64,000 nucleotides of DNA. Origin: Devosia sp. Leaf420 (lineage in GTDB: Bacteria > Pseudomonadota > Alphaproteobacteria > Rhizobiales > Devosiaceae). The notes under the pieces are model-generated. The model was not told the origin of the DNA. It ran no database searches and saw only the letters and a list, made by a program, of their open reading frames with translations. Where the stretch lies: assembly GCF_001425445.1 (NCBI RefSeq), contig NZ_LMQU01000009.1:265817-329816 (forward strand), in the 5' to 3' direction. The position numbers and the translations under genes were made by a program. Below are positions 1 through 9,171 of the stretch, piece after piece; position 1 is the first letter of the stretch; every line of letters starts with the position of its first letter.

Positions 1-57
1 CTGCGTCGCGGGCTGAGACGCTGCTGACGGACTTTTTTAAAAAACTTCGCTGACCGC

Positions 58-765
58 TCAAAACATGCGGTGGCGGACGGCTTCGGCAACCGTGTGGGCG
101 CGATTCTTGGTGCCGAGCTTTTCCGCGACATTATCGACGTGTTGGTTGACCGTGCGGGCGGAGAGGCCCAGGCGTTCCGCAATCTCGATAGAGGTGAGCC
201 CTTCGGCACTGAGGCCGATCACCTCGCGCTCGCGTGGCGTCAGCGGCTCGGGCGCGGTCACGATGCCCATGCGCCGATCCCGCCGCACATGGGCGAAGAG
301 CGTGTAAACGATCATCTGCAAGGCGGCCTTATGCCGCTCGTCGAGCTCGGTATCGCCACAGAAACCGGCGACGCCGACCACTTCATTATTGTGGCTCACC
401 GGGATCATGGTGAAATCGACGAGATCCATGCGCCGCGCATAGCCCAGTAGCGGATCGTTGGGATCGCCGAAACGATCAAGGCTCATGCGCTGTACCGGTG
501 AGCGCGCCATGATGCCCTGCAGATAGGATGTCGACTGCCGCAAGCCGCTTGAGAGATAATCTTTCCACCAATCGAGCCGCCGTGAATCGCTATCGAGAAC
601 ATGGACCACGGCAAGGTGCCGCTCGCCATATTCGACGAGAAACGTGCTGCGAAAGCCGAAGTCGCGCGCCAGCCGTCCGGCGATTTCGACAAAATCGCTG
701 TCGGTGCGGGCGGCGGCCAAGGCGGTCAAATAGGGTTCGGCAAGAGCGAGCATTGCTTCCCACAC
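58..765 (-). CDS. LuxR-family transcriptional regulator (solo, autoinducer-binding-like domain)
   Basis: Two-domain regulator of 235 residues, the usual LuxR length. Residues about 15-160 resemble the autoinducer-binding domain. Residues about 173-235 are a GerE/LuxR helix-turn-helix (LTPREREV, then GLTSIEIAERLGLS and a recognition helix around TVNQHVDN). The W-x3-Y pair of acyl-homoserine-lactone pockets is present in WWKDY, but the Asp-Pro pair expected nine residues later is replaced by Thr-Ser, so the ligand is uncertain. No luxI-type synthase lies in the window. The first codon here is GTG at 765; an ATG at 753 with GGAAG just upstream is an alternative start. It is divergent from another LuxR-type HTH gene across a dyad-containing region. 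Confidence 0.82.
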   Translation of the reverse strand: MWEAMLALAEPYLTALAAARTDSDFVEIAGRLARDFGFRSTFLVEYGERHLAVVHVLDSDSRRLDWWKDYLSSGLRQSTSYLQGIMARSPVQRMSLDRFGDPNDPLLGYARRMDLVDFTMIPVSHNNEVVGVAGFCGDTELDERHKAALQMIVYTLFAHVRRDRRMGIVTAPEPLTPREREVIGLSAEGLTSIEIAERLGLSARTVNQHVDNVAEKLGTKNRAHTVAEAVRHRMF

Positions 766-869
766 CAGAGTCTCGTCGAAAATCGATATAACACAGGATG
801 ATACGATTCTTGGATGGAAATGCCTATTTTACTGACGAGATTTCTCCCATTGGAATAATCCACATGTCA

Positions 870-912
870 AAATTGCCAATGGCAGATGTCACAGTGGCAT
901 TCCTGACAATTT
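870..912. promoter_or_regulatory. imperfect dyad in the divergent LuxR-pair promoter region
   Basis: The stretch opens with AAATTG and closes with CAATTT. Inside are further matched blocks (CA..ATGGCA on the left, TGGCATT..TG on the right), giving an imperfect inverted repeat of about 43 bp. It sits between the two divergently read LuxR-type genes, in the leader of the forward one. A binding site for one of the two regulators is an inference from position and symmetry only. Confidence 0.35.
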
Positions 913-974
913 TCACGATCGTCCCCAAGCGCTATCATCACGGCACGTTTTGGTCTTGCCCTGGGATCGAAGAG

Positions 975-1310
975 ATGTCCGCCCTCGACATCACTCTGGA
1001 CTATCAGGACGCGTGCGATGAGCGCGCCCCTGCACATTTTCGACAGTTGACGCGCGATGAGTTTTCCATCGCGGAAGCGCTGGCAGGTGGCCGGTCTCTG
1101 CCTGAAATCGCGCTCTTGCGAGACGTGTCGATCGACGAATTGACGGCCGACATCGACCGGATCTTCGGCAAGCTCGGTGTAGCGACCCTCGCGCATATGC
1201 TGCTGCTCTTTGCCGAAATGCCGGCCATGCCGCCGCGGGCGGATGTCGTCTATGTCGAGGATCTAGGGATGGCCTATGGGTTCGGCGCGCCATCGCGTCG
1301 GCTTGAATAG
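975..1310 (+). CDS. small LuxR-type helix-turn-helix protein
   Basis: A 111-residue protein whose residues about 25-75 follow the LuxR/GerE HTH pattern: LTRDEF at the start of helix 1, AGGRSLPEIALLRDVS in the turn, then a recognition helix and FGKLGVATLAHML. There is no room for a sensory domain, so it may act as a stand-alone DNA-binding protein or a partner of the neighbouring LuxR protein. The reading frame is open back to an ATG at 798, but that start would leave only 32 bp between the two divergent genes and would add a sequence of poor coding quality. ATG 975, with GGGA nine bases upstream, is preferred. The function is not known. Confidence 0.6.
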   Translation: MSALDITLDYQDACDERAPAHFRQLTRDEFSIAEALAGGRSLPEIALLRDVSIDELTADIDRIFGKLGVATLAHMLLLFAEMPAMPPRADVVYVEDLGMAYGFGAPSRRLE

Positions 1311-1359
1311 GGTCCCGGAAAAGTTTGGGCCGGGTGTTCGTACAGCACCGGACCTGATT

Positions 1360-1402
1360 GGAGAGGCGTGTCGCGCTAGCGCATTCCCAGGCGCGCCTCT
1401 CC
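1360..1402. terminator. stem-loop between convergent genes
   Basis: GGAGAGGCG at 1360-1368 pairs with CGCCTCTCC at 1394-1402. The loop contains a second perfect palindrome, GCGCTAGCGC, at 1373-1382. It lies between the ends of the convergent HTH and patatin genes. There is no U-run, so if it terminates transcription it is not a classical intrinsic terminator. Confidence 0.4.
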
Positions 1403-1410
1403 TCTAGTCT

Positions 1411-2289
1411 TCAGCGCCGCGCGCTCCCGATCGGCTCCACCTTATTCTGGATATAGGCCTCGATCTTGCGGGTCAGAATGTGTTTGAAGCGGTCTTTCTC
1501 CGTTTCCACATGGGTGAGCATTTCCCGCACGCGCCAGAATTCCATGGCGCCGAAGCTGGCCACATGCGGGCGAATATAAATGTCCGGCGGATAGGCGGCC
1601 ATCGAATGCGCGATCAGTGAATGCATCATGATCTGCGCTGAGCCGAACCAGATATCGAGCGGGCGATGGTCGGTCTTGGAAATGCCGGCTGAAGGGTCGC
1701 CATTGACGTCGATGCCGATGAGGAAATCCGTGCCGATATCGGCCTGATCGAGCGGCAGCGGATTGACCACGGCCCCATCGACGAGGATGTGATTGCCGTG
1801 AATCACGGGCTTGAAAATGCTCGGCATGGAGATCGAGCCGGCAATGGCCGGGCGTAGCGGCCCGGAGTTGAACACCACCTGATGCCAGGATTGGAAATCC
1901 GTCGCGACCACATAGAGCGGGATCTTGAGTTCGCTGAACTCATTGGGAAAACTCGGCGGCGTGAAGGCATCGACGATGTGCATCGGATCGAGCTGCATCG
2001 AGATGCCATTGCGGAGGAGACCGCCGAGCCCCTTCATCTGCGTCGACCAGAGCCGTGTCGCGATGGTGCGGAGCGTGCCCAGCACGTCGTAGGAATGCTC
2101 GCGCAGTTCCTTACCGGTCATCCCGGCGGCCCAACCTGAGCCGATCAGTGCGCCGATCGAGGTGCCCGAGATCACGGAGGGCCGAAGGCCAAGTTCGTCC
2201 ATGGCCTCGATATAGGGAATATGGGTCAGCCCGCGCGCCGAGCCGCCACCTAAGGCGACGCCGATGCGGGGGCCGGAAATCGTTGTCAT
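1411..2289 (-). CDS. patatin-like phospholipase family protein (RssA-like)
   Basis: Patatin-fold serine hydrolase expected to act on phospholipid acyl esters. Near the N terminus are the glycine-rich oxyanion loop GGGSARG and the nucleophile elbow GTSIG (Ser-Asp dyad serine). The catalytic aspartate is in DGAVVNPLP. Family members of the RssA type are about 300 residues; this start gives 292. The frame stays open to 2520, but that would overlap the 3' end of purD by 89 bp. ATG 2289 has the Shine-Dalgarno-like GAGCGAGGCGG directly upstream and starts four residues before the first beta strand, so it is chosen. It is the second gene after purD on the same strand. Confidence 0.82.
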   Translation of the reverse strand: MTTISGPRIGVALGGGSARGLTHIPYIEAMDELGLRPSVISGTSIGALIGSGWAAGMTGKELREHSYDVLGTLRTIATRLWSTQMKGLGGLLRNGISMQLDPMHIVDAFTPPSFPNEFSELKIPLYVVATDFQSWHQVVFNSGPLRPAIAGSISMPSIFKPVIHGNHILVDGAVVNPLPLDQADIGTDFLIGIDVNGDPSAGISKTDHRPLDIWFGSAQIMMHSLIAHSMAAYPPDIYIRPHVASFGAMEFWRVREMLTHVETEKDRFKHILTRKIEAYIQNKVEPIGSARR

Positions 2290-2431
2290 TCCGCCTCGCT
2301 CCCTTCCCTTGGAGCGCAGCCGTTCAACCAAAGCCTTGCCGCGCAATTGCAACGGGGTAGGCGGGCGTTCGGGCGGCGTCTCGTCGAAGACGGTCCGCAA
2401 GGAGCTTAGGACGGTAAGATTGAAGAATGGT

Positions 2432-3703
2432 TCAGGCTTCGCGGGCGGCCTGACGCCATCCAATGTCGCTCCGGGCAAAGCCTTCGGGCCAATCAATCGC
2501 GTGAACGCCTTGGTAAGCACGGCCTTGCGCCTCTTTCACCGATGAGCCCAGCGCGGTGACATTCAGCACGCGCCCGCCATTGGCAATTAAACGCTCCCCT
2601 TCACGCTTCGTTCCGGCGTGAAAGACCGTCAGGTCATCGGTGTCGAGGCGATCGACGCCACGGATTTCGCTGCCTTTTTCGTAGGAGCCGGGATAGCCCT
2701 TTGCCGCCATGATGACGGTCAAGGCATAGGCGTCCTTCCAGACGATGTGCTGGCCTTTCAGGGCCCCTTTGGCGGTCGCTAGCAGCAGCGGCAGCAGGTC
2801 GCTGTCCATGCGCATCATCATGACCTGGGTTTCAGGATCGCCGAAGCGCGCATTGTATTCGACGAGTTTGGGGCCTTCGTCGGTGAGCATGAGACCGGCA
2901 TAGAGGACGCCCTGATAGGGTGTGCCACGCTTGGCGAGGCCCTTTGCCGTCGGCTCGACGATCCGGGTCATGGCAAAGTGAAAATCTTCCTCGCTCATGA
3001 CGGGCGCGGGCGAATAGGCGCCCATGCCGCCGGTATTGGGGCCGGTATCGCCATCATGGGCCCGCTTGTGGTCCTGGGCCGTGGTCAGCGGTAGCAGCGT
3101 TTCGCCGTCGCATAGGACGAAAAGGCTGACTTCTTCGCCCTCCATGAAATCTTCGATGACGACGGCGGTGCCGGATTCCCCGAAGGCGCCGGAGAAACAA
3201 TCGATAATGGCTTCTTCGGCCTCTTCGACGCTCATGGCGACCGTCACGCCTTTGCCCGCAGCAAGACCATCGGCCTTGATTACGATCGGTGCGCCCTGGG
3301 TGTAGATATAGGCCAGGGCTGAGGCTTCATCTTCGAAGCGCGCATAGGCGGCAGTCGGGATGTCGAATTCGTCGCAAAGGGCTTTGGTAAAGCTCTTCGA
3401 GCCTTCGAGCTGGCCGGCGGCTTTCGAGGGGCAGAAGCAAGTGATCCCGGCGGTACGGACATCATCGCCGAGCCCGGCGACCACCTGGGCATCGGGGCCG
3501 ACGACGACGAAATCCACGTTTTGAGATTTGGCGAAGGCGATGACGGCGGCGTGGTCGATAATGTCGAGGGCGACATTTTCCGCGACATTGGCGGTGCCGC
3601 CATTGCCGGGGGCGCAATAGAGCTTGGTCAGGAGCGGCGACTGGGCAATTTTCCAGGCGAGAGCATGTTCACGTCCACCCGAACCGATGACCAAAACCCG
3701 CAT
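2432..3703 (-). CDS. purD: phosphoribosylamine--glycine ligase
   Basis: GAR synthetase, the second step of de novo purine synthesis: phosphoribosylamine plus glycine plus ATP gives GAR. The protein has 423 residues, as usual. The N-terminal Rossmann-like domain starts [15 protein letters not shown]. The ATP-grasp region carries [15 protein letters not shown] and the signature RFGDPETQ near residue 290. A GTG four codons upstream (3715) is rejected because GGAGG lies six bases before ATG 3703. The patatin gene follows after about 140 bp and gshA lies upstream on the same strand, 72 bp away. Confidence 0.96.
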   Translation of the reverse strand: MRVLVIGSGGREHALAWKIAQSPLLTKLYCAPGNGGTANVAENVALDIIDHAAVIAFAKSQNVDFVVVGPDAQVVAGLGDDVRTAGITCFCPSKAAGQLEGSKSFTKALCDEFDIPTAAYARFEDEASALAYIYTQGAPIVIKADGLAAGKGVTVAMSVEEAEEAIIDCFSGAFGESGTAVVIEDFMEGEEVSLFVLCDGETLLPLTTAQDHKRAHDGDTGPNTGGMGAYSPAPVMSEEDFHFAMTRIVEPTAKGLAKRGTPYQGVLYAGLMLTDEGPKLVEYNARFGDPETQVMMMRMDSDLLPLLLATAKGALKGQHIVWKDAYALTVIMAAKGYPGSYEKGSEIRGVDRLDTDDLTVFHAGTKREGERLIANGGRVLNVTALGSSVKEAQGRAYQGVHAIDWPEGFARSDIGWRQAAREA

Positions 3704-3775
3704 TCTCGCCTCCACGCTCTTGCTGCGGGCGTGATGCAGGAAAGTGGCCGGGAGGGCAAGGAATTCCTGCCTTCG

Positions 3776-5146
3776 CTACATTTCCGCTTCAGAAAAGACC
3801 GGTGTCACATCCTGATTCCACGCGCCGCGGAATTTTTCGAGCCATCGCTCTGCGGGGGCTTTGCCGGTGCGGATGGTTTCTTCGAGCGGCGCGAGGTGGA
3901 TGGTTTCGTCCTGGCCGGTAGCGTTAAGGCGGTTGCGGCGGACGAGGCCGGCTTCGGAAATGCCGACGGCTTGGGCGGCGACGTCGAAAATACTCGACCG
4001 ATCGAAAGCGGTGGAGAGGCCCGTGCGCGGCACTTCGCGGCGGAGATAGTCGCGGTCTTCATCGCTCCAGTTGCGGACCAATTCCCAAGCCGCCTCGAGC
4101 GAGACGCTATCGTAGAGAAGGCCGGTCCAGAAAGCAGAGAGCGCGACAACATGGGCTTCATCGCCCATATCGGCGCCGCGCATTTCGAGGAATTGCTTGA
4201 GGCGCACTTCCGGGAAAAGGGTCGAAAGGTGATCTTCCCAATCCTTGATCGTCGGCTTTTCGCCGGGGAGCTGCGGCAGTTCACCCTTCAAAAAGGCGCG
4301 GAAACTTTCGCCGGCGACGTTGACGTATTCGCCATTGCGAATGACAAAATACATCGGCACGTCGAGCGCATGGTCGGCATATTGCTCGAAGCCAAAACCT
4401 TCATCGAAGGCGAAGGGCAGCATGCCGGTGCGGGCATTGTCGGTGTTGAGCCAGATATGGCTGCGGAAACTGAGATAGCCAGTATCGCGGCCATCGGCGA
4501 AGGGCGAATTGGCAAAGAGCGCAGTGGCGATCGGTTGCAGCGCAACCGAGACGCGCAGCTTCTTGACCATGTCGGCTTCGCTCGAAAAATCGAGATTGGT
4601 CTGGACCGTGCAGGAGCGGTACATCATCGACGTACCGAGACTGCCGACCTTGTCCATATAGGGCGTCATGATGCCATAACGCGACTTGGGCATGGCCGGA
4701 ATGTCCTTGACTGCCCAGAGCGGGGTGACGCCAAGGCCAAGGAAATGAATATCGAGCGGGGCCGCGACCTTTTTGGCGACGCGCATATGCTCGGCCATTT
4801 CGTCGGCGGTCTCATGCAGCGTCGCCATCGGCGCGCCGGAGAGTTCGAACTGGCCGCCGGGCTCGAGCGAAATTCCACCGGCGACGGCGTCATTGCGGAG
4901 GCCAATCGGGTTTTCGCCATCATAAAACGGCGTCCAACCGGTTTCTTTTTCGACGCCATCGAGCAGAGCGCGAACGCCGTTCGGACCTTCATAGGTCACG
5001 GGGCGCAGCGGATTGGTGTGAAAGACGTGCTTTTCGTGCTCGGTGCCGATGCGCCATTCCGCTTCCGGCTTGGCACCGCGCGACATGGCCTCGATGAGGT
5101 CGGCCCGCGATTCGATCAGTGGCGAAAAACTATCGGCGCCGGCCAT
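3776..5146 (-). CDS. gshA: glutamate--cysteine ligase
   Basis: First enzyme of glutathione synthesis, joining glutamate and cysteine with ATP. The 456-residue protein is of the plant/alphaproteobacterial GCS2 type rather than the enterobacterial type. Visible blocks are EWRIGTEHEKHVF near residue 35, ISLEPGGQFELSGAP near 95 and SMMYRSCTVQTNLDFSSE near 180. The frame extends to a TTG at 5188, but ATG 5146 has GAGG about eight bases upstream and fits family N termini. It runs in the same direction as rsmE (76 bp upstream) and purD (downstream). Glutathione use fits the hydroquinone reductase and peroxiredoxin elsewhere in the window. Confidence 0.94.
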   Translation of the reverse strand: MAGADSFSPLIESRADLIEAMSRGAKPEAEWRIGTEHEKHVFHTNPLRPVTYEGPNGVRALLDGVEKETGWTPFYDGENPIGLRNDAVAGGISLEPGGQFELSGAPMATLHETADEMAEHMRVAKKVAAPLDIHFLGLGVTPLWAVKDIPAMPKSRYGIMTPYMDKVGSLGTSMMYRSCTVQTNLDFSSEADMVKKLRVSVALQPIATALFANSPFADGRDTGYLSFRSHIWLNTDNARTGMLPFAFDEGFGFEQYADHALDVPMYFVIRNGEYVNVAGESFRAFLKGELPQLPGEKPTIKDWEDHLSTLFPEVRLKQFLEMRGADMGDEAHVVALSAFWTGLLYDSVSLEAAWELVRNWSDEDRDYLRREVPRTGLSTAFDRSSIFDVAAQAVGISEAGLVRRNRLNATGQDETIHLAPLEETIRTGKAPAERWLEKFRGAWNQDVTPVFSEAEM

Positions 5147-5221
5147 GGCATCCTCGTTGCATAAGTGAGGCTTAAACTGGGCCGGCAAGATAGCGAGCGC
5201 AAGCCGGAATGCAATCGGCTT

Positions 5222-5971
5222 TTATCGCCAATCACCGATGGTCGATTGGATGACCGCGAGGGCCGCGACGGCAGCCGTGTCGGCGCGCAGGATTCGGGGG
5301 CCAAGGCTGATCGGAGTGACGAAGGGGAGCGACAGAAGTTTTTCGCGCTCCGACGGTGAGAAACCGCCTTCGGGGCCGATGAGCAGACCGAATTTTTGGG
5401 CCTTGAGACCCTGCAGCGTTTCAAGCGGGGAGGCCGAGGCTGCGGCCTCGTCGGCGAAAATCAGCTGACGGTCAGTATGCTCGGTTGGCCAATCGGAAAG
5501 AAGCCGCTCGAGCGTAATCTCGGGGGCAATTTCGGGCACGTTGAGCACTTCGCATTGCTCGGCCGCCTCGATGGCATTGGCATGGAGCCGATCGGTCTTG
5601 AGGCGGTGGACCTGGGTGAATTGGGTCATCACGGGCTGGATGGTGCCGGTGCCCATTTCCACAGCCTTTTGGATAACATAGTCGAGCCGCTCGTTTTTGA
5701 GCGGGGCAAAGCCATACCAAAGGTCGAGGCGCGGCGGCTGCGTCGCAATCTGTTCCACGCAGTTGAGGGCGACAGACTTTTTCGAATCAGACATCAGCCG
5801 ACAGAGCCAAGCACCATCACGTCCGTTGAAGAGGACGACCTCGTCGCCCACGGCCTTGCGAAGAACGGCCGCGAGATAAAGCGACTGGTCCTTGTTGAGC
5901 GTGATGGCGCCAGATTGGACGAGGTCGGCGTCGACATAGAGGCGGGGCAGGGTGGCGTGGGTGCGTGGCAT
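5222..5971 (-). CDS. rsmE: 16S rRNA (uracil(1498)-N(3))-methyltransferase
   Basis: SPOUT-class methyltransferase that methylates U1498 of 16S rRNA with S-adenosylmethionine. The 249-residue protein has the N-terminal PUA-like part (RLYVDADL, then LFNGRDGAW) and the C-terminal knot with LLIGPEGGFSPSE and LGPRILRADTAA, the two diagnostic blocks. ATG 5971 is chosen over a start nine codons upstream because GAAGGAAG precedes it closely. The gene is divergent from ubiA and upstream of gshA, an order common in rhizobia. Confidence 0.95.
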   Translation of the reverse strand: MPRTHATLPRLYVDADLVQSGAITLNKDQSLYLAAVLRKAVGDEVVLFNGRDGAWLCRLMSDSKKSVALNCVEQIATQPPRLDLWYGFAPLKNERLDYVIQKAVEMGTGTIQPVMTQFTQVHRLKTDRLHANAIEAAEQCEVLNVPEIAPEITLERLLSDWPTEHTDRQLIFADEAAASASPLETLQGLKAQKFGLLIGPEGGFSPSEREKLLSLPFVTPISLGPRILRADTAAVAALAVIQSTIGDWR

Positions 5972-6092
5972 TTCTTCCTTCGGGCATGGCCAAGCCACGC
6001 CCTCGTCCTTCGACTAGCTCAGGATGAGGTCTACTTTGTCTCAAGCGTTTAGAGTAGACCTCGTGGCGAGTCGAACCATGAGGCTTGGCAAG

Positions 6093-7022
6093 ATGTCCGA
6101 GATCCATTCCGCCCCAGTCGCCGATGCCCAGAAGGATAATTGGGTGGATCGCTATGCGCCGGCCATTGCCAAACCTTATCTGCGCCTCGCGCGGTGGGAT
6201 CGGCCGATCGGGGTCTGGCTGCTGTTCTGGCCCTGCATCTGGGGCCTGGCCTTGGCGGCGGTCGCCCAGCCAGATTGGGGCTTTGGTTGGTACCATGCCA
6301 TTTTGATGCTGATCGGCGCGGGGCTGATGCGCGGGGCGGGGTGCACGTTCAATGACATCGTCGATCGCGACATCGACGATAAGGTGGCGCGCACACGATC
6401 GCGGCCAATTCCATCCGGGCAGGTGACGGCCAAGGAGGCGCTGGCTTTCCTTGTGGCGCAGGCGCTTTTGGGTGCGATTATCCTGTTTCAATTCAACCGC
6501 TTTACGGTTTGGGCGGGTGTCGCGTCCCTGGTGCTGGTCGCCATTTATCCCTTTATGAAGCGGATCACCTGGTGGCCGCAGCTTTTCTTGGGGTTGGCCT
6601 TTTCCTATGGCGCATTGGTGGGTTGGTCGAGCCAGACCGGTGGCCTCGCCTGGCCCGCCGTGCTGCTTTATCTAGGCACGATCCTTTGGGTAATCGGCTA
6701 CGACACGATCTATGCACTGCAAGATGTCGAAGACGATGCGCTGGTCGGCGTCAAATCCACAGCCAGGCTTTTTGGAAAGAATGTGCGCCCGGCTGCTGCG
6801 GTGCTTTACATCGCGGCATTCTTGCTCTGGCAGGCAGCGAACCTGCAAGCTGGCGGTGGCGCGATTTTCGTGGCGCTTTCGCTGGTCGCGGGCGGCTTGA
6901 TGGCCTGGCAGGTTTATACGCTCGATCCTCAAAACTTAGGCAATCCGCTCCTGCGGTTTCAGAACAACCACTATGTCGGGATCGCCATTTCTCTTGCGCT
7001 GATGGCGGAATGGGCGTGGTAG
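6093..7022 (+). CDS. ubiA: 4-hydroxybenzoate octaprenyltransferase
   Basis: Membrane prenyltransferase that attaches the polyprenyl tail to 4-hydroxybenzoate in ubiquinone synthesis. The 309-residue protein has about eight to nine hydrophobic segments. The first Asp-rich motif is NDIVDRDIDDKVARTRSRPI, the second is YALQDVEDD near residue 205. Several in-frame starts exist from 6024 on; ATG 6093 has GAGG nine bases upstream. The quinone supplies the respiratory enzymes also encoded here (ETF-QO, and indirectly the cytochrome oxidase chain). Confidence 0.95.
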   Translation: MSEIHSAPVADAQKDNWVDRYAPAIAKPYLRLARWDRPIGVWLLFWPCIWGLALAAVAQPDWGFGWYHAILMLIGAGLMRGAGCTFNDIVDRDIDDKVARTRSRPIPSGQVTAKEALAFLVAQALLGAIILFQFNRFTVWAGVASLVLVAIYPFMKRITWWPQLFLGLAFSYGALVGWSSQTGGLAWPAVLLYLGTILWVIGYDTIYALQDVEDDALVGVKSTARLFGKNVRPAAAVLYIAAFLLWQAANLQAGGGAIFVALSLVAGGLMAWQVYTLDPQNLGNPLLRFQNNHYVGIAISLALMAEWAW

Positions 7023-7047
7023 CCGCGCGGTATCGCAACCGCGGACT

Positions 7048-7116
7048 GTCATCCCCGCAAAGGCCGGGATCAATCTTGAGATTTCGGGATGGGCCCCGGA
7101 TCAAGTCCGGGGTGAC
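7048..7116. repeat. dispersed intergenic inverted repeat, copy 1
   Basis: The block starts GTCATCCCCGC and ends CCGGGGTGAC, with an inner pair GGCCCCGGATCAAGTCCGGGG. Related GTCA...TGAC palindromes occur at 36747-36817 and 45928-45991. All are intergenic. They look like the short palindromic repeats scattered through many alphaproteobacterial genomes. This copy follows ubiA. Confidence 0.6.
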
Positions 7117-7286
7117 GGCCGCGGATGAGGGACTTCAACAATCCGTCGTGCCTCAGTGCCGGCGACGGCGTTCAAACAAGTGACCAAAAACCAAAACCGC
7201 CAAAAGGACCAGCCGCACCACCAGCTGATCCCGTCGACGTGCCCTTGGAGGGGGATTCGTTCGTTGCGCCGGTTAGGCGCAGACGA

Positions 7287-7802
7287 TTAATTGACTTCGG
7301 CTTCGCCGGGCTTGCGGCGGTTGAGGAAGCGGGGGCGGCGAGCGGCGTCGGCGGCGAGCTTGCGGCGCGGTGCCGTCTGTCCGACCATGACGCCATCGAC
7401 CTGCTGGCTATAGGGGAGATAAGCGCCATCGCCGGCCTTGATGAAGAGCGGCAGGCGGAGCTTCTTGCCCCAGTTCTGCCATTCGGCGACGACGTTGTGA
7501 TTGCCCTCTTCTTCGAAGACCTTGTAGGTCAGCTCACCATCGGGATGAACCAGTTCGATCGCGCTCGTCAGCAGCCCTTCTTCTGAAATTCTTGTGGCAA
7601 CGGCGACACCGATGAATTCGGTGACCGGAACCTTGATCTTGATCGCGACACCGCTCTGTTCAAGCTGTTTGCGCACGGTCACTGTCTTGACGGGATCGCG
7701 CGGCCCATTGTCGTTCGCCGCAATGAAGCGGCGTTCCGCCAGTGCAGGCTTGCCGAAAGCAAGAACGACTGACGATCCTTCCATCGCTACGCCATGAACC
7801 AT
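7287..7802 (-). CDS. DUF6101 family protein
   Basis: A 171-residue cytoplasmic protein of unknown function. It resembles the alphaproteobacterial DUF6101 family: a central block around VPVTEFIGVAVATRI, a middle part ending in NVVAEWQNWGKKLRLPLFI, and a basic C-terminal tail (RRKLAADAARRPRFLNRRKPG). No signal peptide or membrane segment is visible. A TTG at 7859 would extend it, but ATG 7802 has CAGGAAGG upstream. It is convergent with ubiA, with a dispersed repeat between, and divergent from the IMPase gene. The family call rests on remembered pattern, so the name is moderately sure. Confidence 0.68.
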   Translation of the reverse strand: MVHGVAMEGSSVVLAFGKPALAERRFIAANDNGPRDPVKTVTVRKQLEQSGVAIKIKVPVTEFIGVAVATRISEEGLLTSAIELVHPDGELTYKVFEEEGNHNVVAEWQNWGKKLRLPLFIKAGDGAYLPYSQQVDGVMVGQTAPRRKLAADAARRPRFLNRRKPGEAEVN

Positions 7803-8073
7803 TTTGATGCCTTCCTGTAACTTCGAGAGCTGTTTTTTGCGCTCCGTTTGTGAGGGCAATCTAGCGCGTCGGATTACCAGCCGCCTTAATGGGTTCGGTT
7901 AAGTTTATGTTGTTTTCAGCGGTGGTTAGCGGGATCTTGCAGTAGGTCATGATGAGTTTACCCAATCGGATCGCAGCTTGTTTACCTCAACTGTGGCCGG
8001 TCTTCGCCAATCAAGAGGGGACCATGATCCCCCGGGCCTTGTCCGAAAGTCGTAGGAGGCATAAAAGCCGCGC

Positions 8074-8928
8074 ATGCCGGCCTTTGCCCCCCCTTATGAA
8101 GACGATCTCGAATTGCTCCGCGCCACTGCCGTTTCGGCGGGCATTATTGCTGCGGGCTATTTTCGGCGCGATATAAAGAGCTGGAACAAGGAAAACGCCT
8201 CGCCGGTGAGCGAAGCCGATATCGTCGTCGATCGCTATCTGGCGGCGAGCCTTCTCAATGCGCGGCCCAATTATGGCTGGCTGAGCGAAGAAACTGCGGA
8301 CAATCCCAGCCGGCTCGATTGCGATCGGGTCTTCGTGGTCGATCCAATCGACGGCACGCGAGCCTTTTTGCGCGGCGAGGATTGCTGGACCATTTGCATC
8401 GCGGTGGTCGAAAAAGGCATTCCGGTCGCGGGCGTCGTTTATGCGCCGGCGCGCGACGAGATGTATGAAGCAAGCCTTGGCGGTGGGGCGAGGCTCAATG
8501 GTGTGGAGCTCGTGCGGAACCGTCGCGCAGGATCTGCGCCGCTCATTCCCGCGCCGGGTGCCGTGCATCAGGAATTGCAGGCGGCCGGGCTCAATTATAC
8601 GCGCGGACCAATGTTTCCCTCGCTCGCCTATCGGCTGATCCAGGTCGCGACCGGCAAACTCGATGCGGCCGTGGCGCGGCGGGGCAGCCAGGATTGGGAT
8701 ATTGCGGCCGCCGCCGTGATCCTGAGCGAATGCGGGCTAGACTTCGCCGATGTGTGCACCGGGTTCCCACAATTTAACAGACGAGATGTGCGCCATGGTG
8801 CGCTTGCGGCGCTCAGCGACATGAGCCTAAAACCCCTCGTCCACGCGGCTTTGATCACGGTTTACGGCTGTCCCGCCGAGCCGATGGGCGAGGCCGAACA
8901 CATTTCCTCAACCTCGATGGACTCTTGA
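8074..8928 (+). CDS. inositol monophosphatase / CysQ-like phosphatase family protein
   Basis: Mg-dependent phosphatase of the IMPase superfamily, 284 residues. Metal-site motifs are visible in order: a Glu-Glu after GWLSE near residue 70, DPIDGTRAF near residue 90, and WDIAAAAVILSECG near residue 208. The substrate (inositol phosphate or 3'-phosphoadenosine 5'-phosphate) cannot be told from sequence. An AGGAGG lies 14 bases before ATG 8074, a rather long spacing. The DUF4170 gene starts three bases after the stop, so the two are probably co-transcribed. Confidence 0.86.
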   Translation: MPAFAPPYEDDLELLRATAVSAGIIAAGYFRRDIKSWNKENASPVSEADIVVDRYLAASLLNARPNYGWLSEETADNPSRLDCDRVFVVDPIDGTRAFLRGEDCWTICIAVVEKGIPVAGVVYAPARDEMYEASLGGGARLNGVELVRNRRAGSAPLIPAPGAVHQELQAAGLNYTRGPMFPSLAYRLIQVATGKLDAAVARRGSQDWDIAAAAVILSECGLDFADVCTGFPQFNRRDVRHGALAALSDMSLKPLVHAALITVYGCPAEPMGEAEHISSTSMDS

Positions 8929-8931
8929 GCG

Positions 8932-9171
8932 ATGGCTGAAGCGACTGAAAAACAACTCCTCCACCTGGTGATCGGCGGCGAACTGTCGAGCATCGACGGC
9001 ATCACCTTTGCCGATCTCGACAAGGTCGACATCGTGGGCCTCTATCCCAATTATGCGTCGGCGCTGGTCGCCTGGAAGCAGAAGGCGCAGATGACTGTCG
9101 ATAGCGCGCAGACGCGCTATTTCATCGTGCACCTGCATCGCCTGCTCGATCCGCAGACACCCGCTGCCTGA
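8932..9171 (+). CDS. DUF4170 domain-containing protein
   Basis: Small 79-residue protein with the DUF4170 pattern: LHLVIGGEL near the start, DLDKVDIVGLYPNYASA in the middle and RYFIVHLHRLLDP at the end. The function is unknown. In many Hyphomicrobiales this gene sits between an IMPase gene and the Kdo transferase waaA. The first partner is present here (three bases upstream), but the second is replaced by a convergent LpxB-like gene. Confidence 0.85.
   Translation: MAEATEKQLLHLVIGGELSSIDGITFADLDKVDIVGLYPNYASALVAWKQKAQMTVDSAQTRYFIVHLHRLLDPQTPAA

Noticed and set aside
798..974. N-terminal extension of the small HTH gene
   Set aside because: Would leave only 32 bp for two divergent promoters, contains the dyad, and reads unlike a folded protein.
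2290..2520. 77-residue N-terminal extension of the patatin gene
   Set aside because: Overlaps purD by 89 bp in another frame and has no better ribosome site than ATG 2289; remains possible.
3521..5164. 547-codon open frame on the forward strand
   Set aside because: Lies opposite gshA and purD, has no family resemblance, and is explained by GC-rich codon use in the true genes.
7880..7910. TTAA-N9-TTAA near the IMPase gene as a CtrA site
   Set aside because: The spacing is nine, not the required seven.
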